The notes: a model not told the origin generated them from the sequence alone. Numbered from the stretch's first letter, positions 1 to 14,982 are shown. The stretch is 64,000 bases of DNA from Oxyruncus cristatus (GCA_013399855.1 VXAY01003154.1:498106-562105); one strand, 5' to 3'. Numbers and translations are program-made.

Positions 1-3000
1 TATGCTGTTACAGAGGTGATTCAAGCTATTTGATCAAAAAGCCAGGATTTTCAAAGGCAGATAAGAAATTCCTGTCTGTGCTCAACAGCATTGAGTATTC
101 ATGAAATTTTTTTGCATTACTCTCATTTTATCACTCATATAAACCACTACCATACAGTCATTCTAGACAGACTAAAAATTACACTCTCAGACAATTAATA
201 AGTATTAAAGCAAACTTTCAAAGAGCAGTGTTCACTCAGCCAGTCTTTTGACTGTAAGTTCTAAATCCTAGTGCTGAACCTGAAAAATGGTCTGGTGGTT
301 CTCCAAGGCATAAGTAAGTGAATGATAAAACATAAGTAAGGACCCTTCCAAAGCACTTCAGAATGATTTCCAGATTTCATAGAAATCCACGGGAAGTCCA
401 CAATTAACTCAGTTCTGGCACTGAGTGAGCTTATCTTTCATTTACAACCTGTGACTGCAATGGTTTCTGATGTGTTTCCTGGTAAAATATCATCTGAAAT
501 GGCTTTTGTGTTGCATGAACAAAACGGTTGCTGTTGCTGAGATGTGCCATGAGATGGGCACCAAATCTGTGCTTGCACACCCAAATTTCCACCTGTGGGA
601 ATCAACGATGCTGTGAAAGCCACTACAGCAGCTCATCAGACAAGGAGTTGTCTGACTAATCCAGCCCTACCCTGAGTGTGAGAATGGGAACTTCTGAGCT
701 GTCTGTTTTGCCTCTTATTTGTTTATCTGAGGTTGTGTACAAAACCTGTGTTAGAAACATTAAAAATGCATAGCAAATATGCAGTTATTGGTCTGGTTTA
801 GACATAAAAGAACATAAAGAAACATTTATTTACAAATTATTTACGCAAGCATTCAGATTTTTATGGCATTTCTTCAGTATATTTTATAATTTTAGAGTAT
901 ATTAATAGAATAATTTTAACATTTTCTATTTTAGATGTTCCAAGTTACAAAAACTTAAATTCAGCTCGATATTGATTTTCAGCTCATAAGCTTCTCTTGA
1001 TCTTCACTAAATTAAAACTGTAAATTGCAGCTGCACCATGATATACTATATTTTTGTTTCTGAAATACTCTACAGGACTTTTCTACTCTAAATTAAAAAT
1101 CTTACTTGAAAAGAGGAAAAAAAGAGATGCAATTTCCAATAAATTCCCTTAAAAATGCTTTAAAGAAATTTTTTTTTTCTCCATTTACTTAAAATTTTTA
1201 TTGGTTGAACATATTTTGCTGGTTTTTTTCCAAATTTTCAGTCTCCAACTGTCTGCTCTCCTTCAATGTTCTTGCTTTGTTAAAAAAAAATAAGAATGAA
1301 AACATATTTGCTATATGAGTAACTCACTGTAGTTTGCTTCTGAAGGATTATTATGTATGAGTAGCCCAAACTGAAGGACACTAAAATTAAACAGCATCCA
1401 GAAAGAAGCAATACAGGATTTTGAAGACAACTGGAATCTTACCTGAATGCACACATGTACTGCAAACTTTACTGCAGTGTCTCCCTATATTAAAAATAGA
1501 TTTATTTAGCATGTAGGACCTTGAATGGCAAAATAAAAGGTCTCAAAATAAAAGGTTTCAAAAATGGCATTTTGAAACACAAAATTTCAAGAGTTAAAGA
1601 CAGAAAAATGGTGAGAAATGTTATTGAGAAAAGTGGTTGGTGAAATAAGGTGGTTGTTACAGAACTGAGGCACTTCTGGTGACCAGGATCCACTTTTCTG
1701 CAGTGCAAGTCTCCACACCTCACAACACAACATAGAAATAGGTGTCTCTTCTCATCAACAGTTGAGAAACTGGCCCTATGGTTATTGCAATGACCTTGAA
1801 ATATTTGGAAATATAGGATTAACTGGAAGTTGTTACAGCAATGGGATCAACAGAAGAATGAGAATGAGGTTTTCCCAAAGTGATCTTGATGAGACTACTG
1901 TATGATAGCTAAAATCTCAGGGTTGTTTTTAAAAGAATAAAGAATCTATGCACTTCAGCTCTCAATTCATCCTAAAAAGAAACAATCATTTTATATGTGA
2001 GTAATGCATCTTGGAATGAAGAATGTTATCAACTATAAAGCTCAAACATGAATTAGCATGAAAATGTAGATTACACTGTTTATTACATTACCCAGATATG
2101 TACATAACGCTACAACAATCATTTAGCAGTTGATCATCTTGCCATGTCTTGGTTTCTACTGGCTGAGAACATTTATAAATGGGTTATCTCCCTTGTTATT
2201 CTATTATTGCATCTTTTTCCTTTGAAATTTGAACTTAAATGTGCATGGTAGATACATGAAAAAGTATGGAAATAAATTAGAAAAGTTATGGAAATAAACC
2301 ATAAATTATTCCATATCTGGACACTGTGCCTGCATTGCAATCAGCATTAGAAAGTTTTGATTTTATTACTCTGTGTTTCGTTAAGGTCTTTGGTTAACTG
2401 GAAAATATTATAATAGCTGAAAAGATCATCGTCATGATACAGGGGGTCAGGATATAAATGTTGCTCAGATTACCTTAACTTTTTTCTGGACTTCTTACTA
2501 TGATATAAATTATTACTTCAAATCATCTGATAAAAATCCCTTAGAAGCAGTCTGTGAATTTATTCTAGGATACACTCTGAAAAACTGGGAAAGAGGCGTG
2601 GAATTGGAACTGTGAGATAAAAATTGTGAGAGGAAGAGAGTGAGAAACAAGTAGAAAAGCACCAGTGATTAGGAAATCAAAAATGTTACAGAAAATGAAC
2701 TACTCTACATAGACTGAAACACACTGGAATATAGGCTTTAATTAAAAAGGAGAAAAAAGGACATAAGAGCAAATTGAATACCAGAAAAGGAAATAATGAA
2801 AGAAGTTAGTGTATCTTCAGGTAAATACTGTGAAATGAAATAAATGAATATTTTGGGAATAGCCCTTATTTTTATTTGAATATAGAGAATTGAGCTTGGA
2901 GTTGGCGCATGGATGGGTAGGTAAGCCGTATTTTTGGATTTTGTTATTGCTTGCACTGTGTTATTCCAGTTCGCAATAACTCTTGTTATGTGTTAAGTTT

Positions 3001-5883
3001 TAAGCAAGTCAGTAGACATACAGTAATTACCATGATCAATTTTTCAGCAATGGAAATTCTCCTGTACGTCTTGTTTTAAACTTTCATTTATAGAAATAGT
3101 TAGGAATTTATCCCTGAGGTCACTAGATATAACAAATTAAGACCCTTTACTATAATGGTTTATATTTTGTTGTGGTACTACTGCAAGACCATTTCATAAT
3201 CTAAATTTGCAATGAGTCATCTTATGTTTTGCAAATTCTCTAGCCCTCCTCTTTCTGATGTTTTATGTGGTCTCTCAGCCAACTTCTTCTCTCTGTTCCA
3301 ATTAACTTGAAAAATCTGTATTAAAAATACATATTTGGCAACCAGAATTTCTGAGGTGACTCAAACTTTGATTTTTATTTCATGCTTAATTTTATTTTAA
3401 AGCTCTGTCTCAAAGAGCCATCCCTAGCTCACCTGCGGTCAGCCAAGGGTTACGTCCTTAGGCTTCTCCAGGAAAATACAATCACAAGCTTTGCCCAAGG
3501 CCTTCAAAATCTGCTGTAACAGATTTAGATGCATTATACTGGTTATCCCCTTGACTCACCATCTTTAAATATTTATGTACAGCTCCTCTGGTTGTTCTTT
3601 CAAACTTCAAGCAACACATGAAACCGCCCTTGACAGCGACCGCTGCATTGTGCCTGTTTTAGTCCCGTCCTACAGAAGGTTAAGACTTCTCTGTTGTCAG
3701 ATTAGGAGTGCTTTTGGGGTTAACTAATATCATACCTGTTCAAATCCTTCCTTTTTAAAGCTGGATTCAAATAATTCTGTTGAATTTTGGTGGTCTTAGA
3801 GTGCAGGAAAAAAAAAGAAAACATGAAGGACAGAGCGAGATTTTCTCCTGTGGAAATGTAGCTGCAAAAAATGCAGGTGTTTGCAATTTGAAAGTGAAGA
3901 GTGAAGAAACAACAGCACTGCTAGAAAAGTTCACTAGTGAAGTTCATGTCCTCAGTGCTTACTTCTTGGTAATAAAAGTCCTGCTCTGGAGATAGGTCTT
4001 GAAAATTATTTCTTTTCCCTAGGAAATTGAACAGTATTTATGCTTTTAAGTTTTATATGGGAAACAGGATTTTTTTCAGTTTAAGGATGTGGTTTACCTA
4101 CTTTTTGGCATTAATTCAAATATTTGTCCTCACTCCTTTATCCTTCCAAAAGTGAAATGGATTCCCAAAAAATCAGCTGCTCCAGAAACTCCACTGAGGA
4201 ATTTTCTGTTAATTTTACTAGAAAAAGGCTAGAAATTTTGAGATAGATGACAGAAAACTGATGAGTGGATGGATGGATGGATGCATGGATGGGTAGGTGG
4301 GAGGATAGACAGAATTGTACAATAGTCCTGATTTCTTTATCTTCAGAAAAGATTAGACTAACTGAAGTTGTGTCCATGGGTATTTTTATTTGGTTTTGTA
4401 ATTTTTTTTTCTGAATTCTTTTCTGACATGTTAGTCTTGTTGTGCACATATTAAGGATAAGTAAATTGAAAGCAAGAGAGAGTTCTGACCTTTTATAGAT
4501 GCAGAAACAAGAATGACTTTATCAGGAGACATGAAACAAGGGTTACAATTCCCACTTGCTTCCACTGCAACGCCTTGACGGAGCTCTGACACTGGGGCTG
4601 ATACCCAAACGCTGTCACAGAGAACATATTGTGAGACAATTTAAACCATTTCTGTACTATTTTTGACTCTTATCTCCTCAATGCTGTCATTAGCTTTCAA
4701 GTTTCAGCTCCTGCACTCAGCAGTGGTATCATTTACAATTGCTGCTTCTGCTATTGACTAATGAAATTAAAATGCACTTAAAAGGATTACAGAGAACAGA
4801 TCTGCAGAATGTTCATTGTGGATTAACATTACCATGAGAAACTCTATTGATTTACCATATTAATTTATGGGACTTCTTTCTGGTGAATTTTTTATGATTA
4901 TTTGAGGAAGTGAGAAAGAAAAACCCCAGCTATGATTTTGTTTTTATTATTTTATTTTTATGCATGCATTTAAATGTTAAAACCTACTAACCCACCTAGA
5001 ATTTGTGAGCTTCAATTTCACACAGAGAAAGATCATTCTACAAATAATTAAGGGTAGAAAAATTACTATTTTTGAACCTTCAGGGACATATATAGACTAG
5101 GCTTTCATACCCTTTTCTGTTACTTTCATCTGTCTCTCCTTTGAGTCAGAGAATGTCCTTCTACATTTCTCCACCGCTTCCTCATCTGACATGTACAATA
5201 GCAAGCAGAACGAAATGAGCTTGAAGAACAAACTCACTACTATGTCATTAATCTTTAAACTCCTATTAACTTTCAAGATAGAAGGTTCATTCTGGAATTA
5301 CTCAAGGTGGGCTGCCAAAAATTTCATTTTCAAAAGCTGTTTGTTGTATAATTCTGACATATAGTAGTGTTATAGCATTTATTACACAAGCAAATAAATT
5401 TAATTTAAAGGTTGTTTAGACGTTGGTATTAAGGTTGTTGTTTTAATAGTATGGTAGCATAGAAAATTACATGTACATGTTCATAAATAGGGACCATCAA
5501 CTCACTTGCAATGCAGACAGTATCACTGTGGTGTTAAATAGGATCTTTATTAGTTCAGTCTCATTATCTTAACAATTTCAGAGGGAACAAGAATATTGAT
5601 GAGACAAGATAAGTCTTCTTGTCCCTTAGAGCAGAAATAGTGAAGATTTTTGTTTCATCAGTAAAATAGTGTCCCTGACTATATATCATTCTATGAAGAA
5701 CACTATTGCTTAACAGAGTTAGAATGAAACATATTCTACAGTGGTTGTTGCAGGTAAAAAAGTTATTTTGCAACTGAATTGCACAGTTTGGATGTAGAAT
5801 AAAGATTATTGTTGAAGTTAAACAGACACCATTATTCGAAGTCATGGCTTTAAACATTCCCAACAAAACAGCTTAAGTCTCCC
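1..5883. other. unique AT-rich non-coding DNA
   Basis: No gene, RNA gene or recognisable transposon was seen. All open frames are short (about 100 codons or fewer) and lack domain-like composition. Slightly GC-richer patches lie near 3420-3680 and 4555-4625, but I could not assign them. A short GGAT microsatellite lies at 4265-4290. Confidence 0.7.
4265..4290. repeat. (GGAT)n microsatellite
   Basis: About four clean TGGA/GGAT units followed by degenerate ones (GCAT, GGGT). It is a short and interrupted simple repeat. Confidence 0.8.
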
Positions 5884-6385
5884 CTGCCCTGCTCAGGTGA
5901 GACCCCACCTGCAGTGCTGCCTCCAGCTCTGGGGTCCCAGCACAGGAAGGACATGACATGGACATGGAGCAAGTCCACAGGAGACCAACAAGATGATCAG
6001 AGGGATGGACTACCTCTGCTATAAGGAAAGGCTGAGAGAACTGGGATTCTTCAACCTGGAAAAGAGAAGGCTTTGGGGTGACCTATTACAGCCTTCAAGT
6101 GCCTGTAGGGAAGGAAAGATGGAGAGACTATTTACAAGGGCCTGTAGTGAAAGGGCAAGGGAGAATGGCTTCAAACTGAAAAGGAGTAGGTTTAGATTAG
6201 ATATTAGGAAGAAATTCTTCCCTGTGAGGATGGTAAGGCACTGGAAGAGGTTGCCCAGAGAAGCTGTGGCTGGTTTGGAGTAACCTGGTCTCGTGGAAGG
6301 TGTCTCTGCCCATGGCAGGGGAGTTGGAACTACATGATCTTGAAGGTCCCTTCCAACCCAAATCATTCTATGATTCTATGATTTA
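5884..6385 (+). mobile_element. CR1 LINE, 5'-truncated, 3' end intact
   Basis: This is the 3' part of a CR1 non-LTR retrotransposon. It reads through the phrase 'ccagctctggggtcccagca', the end of ORF2 and the 3' UTR. The translated frame at about 5993-6283 contains the CR1-typical stretch [11 protein letters not shown] followed by an HWKRLPREA-like motif, which is the C-terminal tail of the reverse-transcriptase polyprotein after the RT domain. The element ends in tandem ATTCTATG units at about 6364-6385, the hallmark CR1 terminus. Endonuclease and RT catalytic regions are absent, so it cannot move by itself. The left edge is by eye, and no target duplication is visible, as is usual for CR1. 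Confidence 0.93.
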
Positions 6386-9300
6386 TTGCGTTTCTGCCCA
6401 ATACTCGGCAGATTAGATGGGTAACACAAAAATTAAAGTATATTTTTCAAGAAATTGTAACATCTCCTTTCAGGAAGAATAAAAGAGGCATAGAATCTAT
6501 TTATCAAATATGCCATTGAACATCAACACAAGGATGGAAAGATATCCACAAATAAGTAATAGCTTATCTGCTTTTATACATCAATGTCCTTGGAAGTGTG
6601 TCTATTCCATGACTCTTTACAGGAAATATATAATTGTTATCAGTTAATGCTATAATACAGCATTCAGAGTTACATCTTTTCAAAGAAGATTTCTAGATTA
6701 TTTTTTTTAAATATTTTAAATTGCCATTGCTTAACGTTTCAGTTTATTTCATTTATCTAAACCTTTTCACTTGTAAATCAAGCTTTGTTAAGACAACATA
6801 TGTTTCTAGTGAAGGCAACTTGGATTTGACTTATGGCTTACCTTGTCTGTGTGCTATATCTTCCTCACATATCTTCTATGCTCTTGTGGTCAAAAGGGTC
6901 TGAGCTTGTCAGACCAATGTTTGGAAAGGTCCAAAAACTTGGGGTCTGCATAATTATATTAGCTTTATTTTTTGCACATCATCAGGAGTGCTGTTGATCC
7001 TTTAAGCAGCAAAATAGAGCTGCACTGAAAGTGTAACTTAAAATATCCATGAAATTCAATCAGCTTATAGATCTGAATGTTCTTTCTTCCCCTTTGTGGT
7101 TTAAGAAACAGCACCTAAGCTTGTAAAATGCTGTAAATAGCTGAAGTATTAAAGACAGTTTTGAAAAAAAGACAGAACAAACTAGAAATGAATAGACTGC
7201 AAAAATTTTATTTTAAAAAGATGATTTTTTCTGTGTTATTGAAGAAGATATTTGTATATGTTATCTCAAGACACTAGCAGAATTTCAAAGGCTATTCATG
7301 CAAAAGATTTAAATGTATCTTATTTCATAGCAGACTTTGGAATGTGACCATAAATTTTAGCACCACTTTGAATAAGCATAATATCTACAGAAGGAGTGAG
7401 CAGATAGATATTTTGGAAGTATATTAAATGAATACATTGTGAAGGAGTATTGTTGTATCTATCTTGATAAGAGGATTAAATTCACATGCCCTAAACCAAG
7501 GCAAAATGTGCCAGAAAAATGTTGATCACATAGCTGGATTTTCTGCTTCAAACAGCAAATTAGAGCCAGGAGAAAGTGAAAAAGATAAAAATATATCCAA
7601 TAGTACATGAATAGTAAACCAAAAGAAAAATCATGGAACTGTCTCCAGTAATGTCCTACATTCATAGTTATAACACTTAAAGCTGAGTAAAATGTTACTT
7701 TTCCTCTCTATTACTCAGCTCAGCATTACACAATGGTATTTACATTTGTGAAACATATAAAAAACCCCATGCCAGTACATATACACACACATAAAACATC
7801 ATTATTTCTTACCATAGTTTTAGCAGTTTTCCATATATCAACATCATGGAGAAATGTTGATCCAAACATTGTGTGTTGACTCCAAATTGGTGTCAGTTAT
7901 TCTAAATGAACAAGAGATCTATAACTTAACTCTTGGTTTTGTATATTTTACTTGGTTACCTGTCAAAAATAATCAAGGTAAAATATCCCCTACTTTGATA
8001 AATGTGGAGAGAGGGGTGTGTGGTGTCTCAGTAGTTTTTCCAAACTTTATTTAGTACTAAATTGTACTAAATAAGAATTATCTATGCGTTTAGAACACAT
8101 TGGTAGCTTTGTGGATTACATTTTTATTTTGAATAAGGGTTGCCACACCCTAGATTGTTTGAGGAGCTCTCTGTGATGTGTGTTTCACTTTCATAGTAGT
8201 TGTACACCACATCTACTTAATCTAGTATGAGAACTGATGATATACACACCTGCCAGCTACAAAGTATTACTGGCATATAATTCATACTATTTAGAACCAA
8301 GAAGTAGGGAATCAAACAAACAAACAAAACCAATGTAACTATACAAAGCTGTAAAAACAAGGAAATAAGCTGCAAACGGAAATTGGTACCAAACTTATAC
8401 TGAGTTTCTGTAGTGTGAATCTAGAGATTTTCTTAAGTGGAATTTCTCAAATTTATTTTATCTTAGAACACATATTTTGCCATATTTTTAGAGGTATTGA
8501 GAGGGGTTTTGTTGTAGATTTTTTTGTAGTGAAAAAGTACAATTTTTCATGTGGACACTTTTTCATGGTATCCCTAGCTCAAAAAGACAATTTATTGGGA
8601 AACAGAGTTGCTGAAACTACTAATTAAAAGGTCAAATTGACATAGCAAGAGGATACTTATTTCGTTATTTGAGTTATAGGTTTCTTGACAGTATGATGTA
8701 CCTGATGAAATGCCTAATAGAAAGAGAATAACACCATACACCAAGAAGTTTGAGAACTTCCAACTGGCCAGAAAGTGTAGCTCTATGTCCTACTTTCAAA
8801 TGGGATTTAATTATTTCTGCACGGTAGAAATCCCCTTCCCTCAACTGAGAGACAATGGCAAGGGGGTTCAGGGAGGTACTAGGGATGTGAGGAATTGGCA
8901 GCTTGCAGATTTAGCTGCACACCTGCCTATCACTTCTCCATTAGGCTGTTTATCACTCTCCAAGAAAGAAGCCCAGTCAACTGATCACCGCCTCTCTTTG
9001 TCCTCATTAAACTTGCCAAGATTCAAAAAGCTTCTATAAACAACATTGAAAAACGACTTTTGGATCCCATTTGTTTTGAAAGAAAGAGGTGTTTTCATTG
9101 CTGTGGTTTTAACATCAGGACATTTGAAATGTGTCAAGATAAAATGCCTCAGGAAGAGCTGAATGAGAGAATTGTAATTGTGGACTTTCTGTTGTTACTA
9201 CACAATTGTGCTTAATACTATGTATCATGTTCTAAATCATGTTCTAAACAACTTTGAGGGGAAAAAAGTTATATAAATTCTAAAATTAAAAGCACTCAAA

Positions 9301-10627
9301 TAAGATATTATCTAGTGGCAGGTAATTTCAAAGTTACTTTCATTGGAATAGGCTAAGATCTCTAAACACTGATTCCAAACTTTTGCTATAAGTACTTTAT
9401 TGTTTTTTAAGAAATAAAAGACAAATTTTATGTTAGTCTGTTGACCTTTCCTTCCCAATGTAAGTTGCTTGAACTGATTGGTAGAATTTTTGTCAAATAT
9501 TACTTAGACCTTGACAACTTTTTTTTTTTTGCTGCTGAATATAGCAACAATCTCTGCCCATCTCCTGCTTGCAGTTGCACTGCTGTTCTCACTTAGGGAG
9601 GGGTCTTTCGACCCAACTCTGAACTGCTGGAGGTCCTGGTACTACAGAAAACCATTAACTTGTGAACTGTTTCTAGAAGTCCCTCACCTGCCCTCTCTGT
9701 GTCTGTATGAATTCTGTGGGTCAAAGTCACAATAAGGATTTGTACCTGCCCTGTAGGACCAGGTCATCTCAAATCAGGACTTAACTGCAAACTGTCAGAA
9801 AATTCCTACTTAACTGTAGGAATTGTATAGCCATTTCTTATATAGATGAGTGAGAAAAGCTGTGCTCTTCCTTCGTCTCTCTGCTCTGTCATCTCATGTT
9901 CATCACTGGAGACATGCACTTAGCCAAAGATTTCCTTCTCAAACAAGGAACTTTAAAATCAATATATGTAAAACCATGAGTAAATTTATGAAAAATACCT
10001 GCTAAAAAAACCTCAGAAATAGTTACAACTGCACTCTTCATGAAACATTCTTTTAAATGATGAAAAAAATGGGTCTTGATGGACAATATTAGCCCAGTTA
10101 TATCCTTTGTCAAAAATGTTTTTCTCTTCTGTTAAATACATGAACAAGAAAAAAAAAACACACACTTCTCACTGTGTGAAACTGAGACTCTGCACAGTTT
10201 CCATCTCAACTTACTCAAGTGGGCTTAAGTGACAAAGATGGTGTCAGAGTCCTCAGCAGAGTAGTCTTTCAGTTCAGTTTCACTCAGAAAAAGAACTGAC
10301 ATTCTCCAAAATCAGATTTCTGTACTTTGATATTCTTTGAAATTAGACAAGAATATTTAGCATAGAGTGCTAAGAGGTTTCAAAGAGATAAGCTAATAAT
10401 TCAAAGGAAATAAACCCGCTGGAATTTAGATCTCCTGAACACCTACAACACACACACACCACTTCTAAACAGAAACAATTACATCAATAGAGTGTCACCA
10501 GCATCAAGCCTGATCAATGAACTGTTAAATCAGTCTCCCTAATCTCAGGCCTATTACTGTGCTTATGCACTGTTTACCAATATGGTACCAAACTACCTAA
10601 TCAGGCAAATCTAGGGTTTGTGTTTGA

Positions 10628-10646
10628 TTTTTTTTTTTTTTTTTTT
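10628..10646. repeat. poly-T tract (19 T)
   Basis: An uninterrupted run of 19 T. No SINE or LINE body was recognised on either side, so it is treated as a simple homopolymer rather than a retroposon tail. Confidence 0.85.
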
Positions 10647-10953
10647 GAATAGGAAACCTTCTGTTTCCAATAAAACAATTAACTAAAATAAAAAATATAC
10701 TTAAAGATAGATATGCCATTGGATTTTTTTCCCTTTATGATACTAAATTTCAGTTTTAAAGTGTTACCTACTACATCTTGTGTTTCACCACTAAATTACA
10801 TCAAACAAATTTTTATAAAATCATATTTGCATGACAAGGAAGAGAATTATTTTGGGGTATGTTTTTGGTTTGGTTTGGGGGTTTTTTTGACTTTTTTTTT
10901 TAAGGATGAATAAAAATAACTTAGTAAATAATGATATTACCAAATTTATACAA

Positions 10954-11003
10954 CTGAGACTCTGTAACTCTCTTTGAACAGAGAGTTAGGTACAATGTCT
11001 CAG
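10954..11003. repeat. nested inverted repeat (hairpin)
   Basis: The inner arms TAACTCTCT (10965-10973) and AGAGAGTTA (10980-10988) are perfectly complementary around a 6-base loop. The outer arms CTGAGAC (10954-10960) and GTCTCAG (10997-11003) are also perfect, separated from the inner stem by a 4/8-base internal loop. It could fold as a stem of about 50 bases. No function is known. Confidence 0.75.
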
Positions 11004-14000
11004 ATGTTGATATTAAACCTTAACAGATTTTTCAAGAAAGTATTGCCTTCCTAACTTCCAATTTGCTCAAACCTAAAGTTATTGTCTTTCCAGTTTCATT
11101 TGCAAGCAAAGCTAAATCTGTTTAAGAACTATGGTGCTATTATTAGTTAACACAGGCACTTTTAATAATCAAAATATTACTGCAAGTGAGGTATACTTGT
11201 TCATTTTCTGAACATTTGGGAAAACCTCTTAATATTTAATACTAAACTGATTAAAAAAAAAAAAACCAACCACCTTGTATCATCTGACATCTGGTATTTT
11301 TGGTTGATTAAAATTAGTGTGTCTCTGCTGAAGTCAATAGAGCAAAATTACAACAGCTATTCATCTGATACATTATTTCTAAAAGAGTAAATTGGAGGCT
11401 GGGAGCTTAAGGAAGGCCAAAAAATTTTGCTAAACCTCTTCATCTAGCCCACTCAACTTAGCATGTGAGAAGTCTTCCTGTATTTGAAGCTCAGCTTCTA
11501 ATCAAGTCTTCACAGACATACAGTTAGAAGTTAAAAATAGAGATATTGCCAGTTCATTCATATTAATTAGGACCACTATCAACATTTTCAAATTTAGACC
11601 TTTTTAAAGCTAAGTTTAAATGCTTGGATGCCAGAAAGGACACAAAATTAAGATCTTGGCTGTACACTCTTTGTTTACCTTTATACATGTTGGTAATGAG
11701 AAAATAAAATGTTCTATTTGATGGATAGGAAGCACACTTGCTGAGACTAAAATGTGTTAGGAAAAGAGCTGAAAAGAAACAGCTGTCTGTATATCCTGCT
11801 GGAGAAGTTCCTCAGGTGGTAGGGTGGTTTCTTACTTTCCAAAGATTGTTGGAGGAAATTTATGCATTTTGTTTCATCACAGTAAGATTTTTCTAAATTA
11901 AGACTATGTTTTGTTTTGGCTTCTTGTGGGAAAAGCCCAGAAGAAAAATTTTTACTGATGATGGAGAGCCTTTCCCAGCAGGGGTAAAACTGCTTTCACT
12001 ACATTGTTGTGCAGCCTGGAACAGGTAAGGCAAAAGCTCAGTATCTCTTGTTTTCAGGGTGACTTCAGGCTAAATTTGCACTTGGATATACCCTGGGATA
12101 TAACAGGAAGACAACAATGCAGCCCCTACTGTGCATACCAGGCATGTTCAACATTCACCTATTGCATCAAGCCTTCAGGGAATGGTGACCCATTTCTTTC
12201 TAATTCCTGGATCCCAGTGTGGCTTGAAAAGGTATTAAATTCTTTGCTGCTTACATGAGGAGACCTTTGACATGAACAGAAGCAGAAAGCAATCGGATAG
12301 TGAGGTTTAGGTGCCTACAGGCAAACACAGTTACTGAGCAACCTCTGTCAATCTTGCTTTTGGACACGTTTGTCTGTGCTCACCTATGCCTTTCTTAGAT
12401 GTTGTAGGCAGTTTTCAGAAAAATGTTTTTTCTTGTCTTGTTTGAAATAGAGAATATTAACTAATATTTTAGTTGCCATATCACCATGAATGATTTCTGA
12501 GAAAAAAAATAAAGAGCTGGCATTTTTGCGCTATCAAGATGCACTTGAAATTAAAATGTAACAACTGAAAATACAGAGGAAGATGAATATTCATTTTATT
12601 CTTCACTTCTCACATGTCCACACCATTAGGGTTAGCTATGCACCAATTTCAACAGTGAGCAAAGACTGCCATCTTCTGACTTCCACAGTACAGCTGCACA
12701 ACTTAATATACATCTCTGTCCTACTCCTGTTCATCACAGTGCTTCCAACTGGAAAAACCCTCAGTCACATGTTGATTCTGTTGACTGAAATACTGTGGCC
12801 CAGTGAGGGTCTTACACTCACAGTGCACTGCTCTTCCTCTGAGAGAGAAACATTTCCCTGGGACAAGTAAAACTGGTTCACTCACCTGTTTTCTTGCAGA
12901 GCTCTCTCCTTCATAAATTTGTCATCTCATCCACACTTCCAAAGGAGTATTTTCAATTGCCATTAGTTAATTATTCAGTTGACTATTTTCTTAGTAACTT
13001 TCAGACTAAACAGTTAATGCTATGACCACAGAGAGCACATATGTGTTGTAGAAGCCTACCTCCCATTGGAAGCCAGTAGTATCCCAACAACTAATGTTAG
13101 TACCTGTAGAATTCTTACCCAAAAATTTCAGCTATCTGGCCTGTGAACCTGGAAGTAAATATCAGGCAATTAATCAAATGCCTCAAGCTGTTCACTGAAT
13201 TAAAGCAATATTATAGAAGGTCTGCAGCAAATGGAACAGACGTATGTGCATACATTCTGCCCAATTTCCGCACATTTGTTACTGAAACAACAGACTGAGA
13301 CAAATGCAAAGGTCTCTTCCAGCAGAAGGAAAGCAAAACTACAAACATCTAACCACTGTTGTGTACCACAGCTTTTATTCAGACTTAAGCCCCTGCCATT
13401 CTGCTGACAGAAAGCGCAGACAGAGCAGGAACTCGAGGTGTGGGAGCTCTGTCCTTTAAGCCCATCATATCCGGATATCACGCATGGAAGTGCAGCCTCT
13501 CATAGCAAGTGTTTGGTGGATCTACCCTTGGCACAAAGGCCAGCTGGTATATACTCAGTATATAATTATGTTCTCCCCTCATTAAGACACTGATAATCCA
13601 GCAGGAAGGAAACCTTTTGGCTACCAAAGCTCGTCTAATGTTTAGATTACTTTCAATCTGACCTACACCATCTGCATCTTCATGTGTATCCCGCTGTACA
13701 GCACAGCTAACATGGCAGATTCAGATCCTGCAGCCAGATCAAATTCAGTACTTCACAGTTTGTTCAGTAGTTTAGAAGAATAAAAAAGTGGAATGTAAAC
13801 TGATTTGGGTGAAGAAAGTAGACACTTGTAATTGCTCTGTTACTTCCATCCTTATTTTAAGGAAAATTGTAAATTTGTATGAAAAACTGAGGGGAGGGAA
13901 TGAAATAGAGGGAACCAAGCCTCTCTCAGTTGTAGGATGAGATACAATGGCACAAATTGCCTGAAACACAAACTGAAACACAGGAATGATGAGGAAATAA

Positions 14001-14964
14001 AGATGAGGAAATGTTTCTTATCTCATTATCTGAATGTGTATTGATTTTGCACTGTGTTAGGGAAATATGTGCAACTAACTGTGGGAACATGTCTTTCACC
14101 AGAAGAACTGTGTAAGCTATTTTTTCATTCAGCAGTCAAATTAAAAAAACAGGCAAACAAAACCTGAGTTACACTACGTCAAGTAACACCTGTGTGAATC
14201 CTATAAAAGCAGTAAGGACAATTTCCACAAACCAGAAAAAGAAGCAGACCTCCATCCTACTGGTCACTAGGAAAAAGAAAAAAAGCAAAATGTCCATCTC
14301 AAGGTTGTAGTGTATGCTGAACTGCTTCACACTCTACCGTCCTGATTTTTTTGTATTGTATTAAAAAAATGAAATAAAAATATATACAACAAGGCCTTTA
14401 AAGTATATGAATGTGATATTGTTGATTCTACACAAAGTTATTCAGAATGAAAATTCCTAAGAATGAGCAAGGCTAGAGTCCTGATATCACTTCAGATAAG
14501 CTTAATGATTAACACAAGGTAAAATAATGTCAGCAATACACCCAGCACAGAGTATGTAGATTCAGCTTCATATGGCACCAGACAGAATATCACTTTGTTT
14601 TCAATCTTTAAGAATAGGAAGAAGGAGGAAGTACTGTGAAATAAACTGTTTATTCTGACCAGTTGAGAGATGGATCAGTACTAAATTTAGCCTTTGTAAA
14701 CCAAAACTCTTCATTTAATAAATTTCATTTCAACAGGACTTGATAGGTAGCCTAGATCTATTTTCACTGGCTTAATTTCATACTACACACATTCTACTTC
14801 AGTGCAACAATAGAAATATAAAACTGGATTTATTTTTTTTTCCATTTATTCATTTTGATCTCTTCTGTGGGCTTGTCATCACTGAAAAATTATTTTTTCT
14901 TGACTGACTTCCATTTCCATCTGAGAAAACAGAGGCAAGAATGATCAGCATTCATAGTCCTTCT

Positions 14965-14982
14965 GACAGACCATGGTCTGTC
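14965..14982. repeat. 18-bp perfect palindrome
   Basis: GACAGACCATGGTCTGTC is its own reverse complement, with no spacer. It contains two inverted CAGAC (SMAD-type) half sites, but function cannot be inferred from that alone. Confidence 0.85.
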
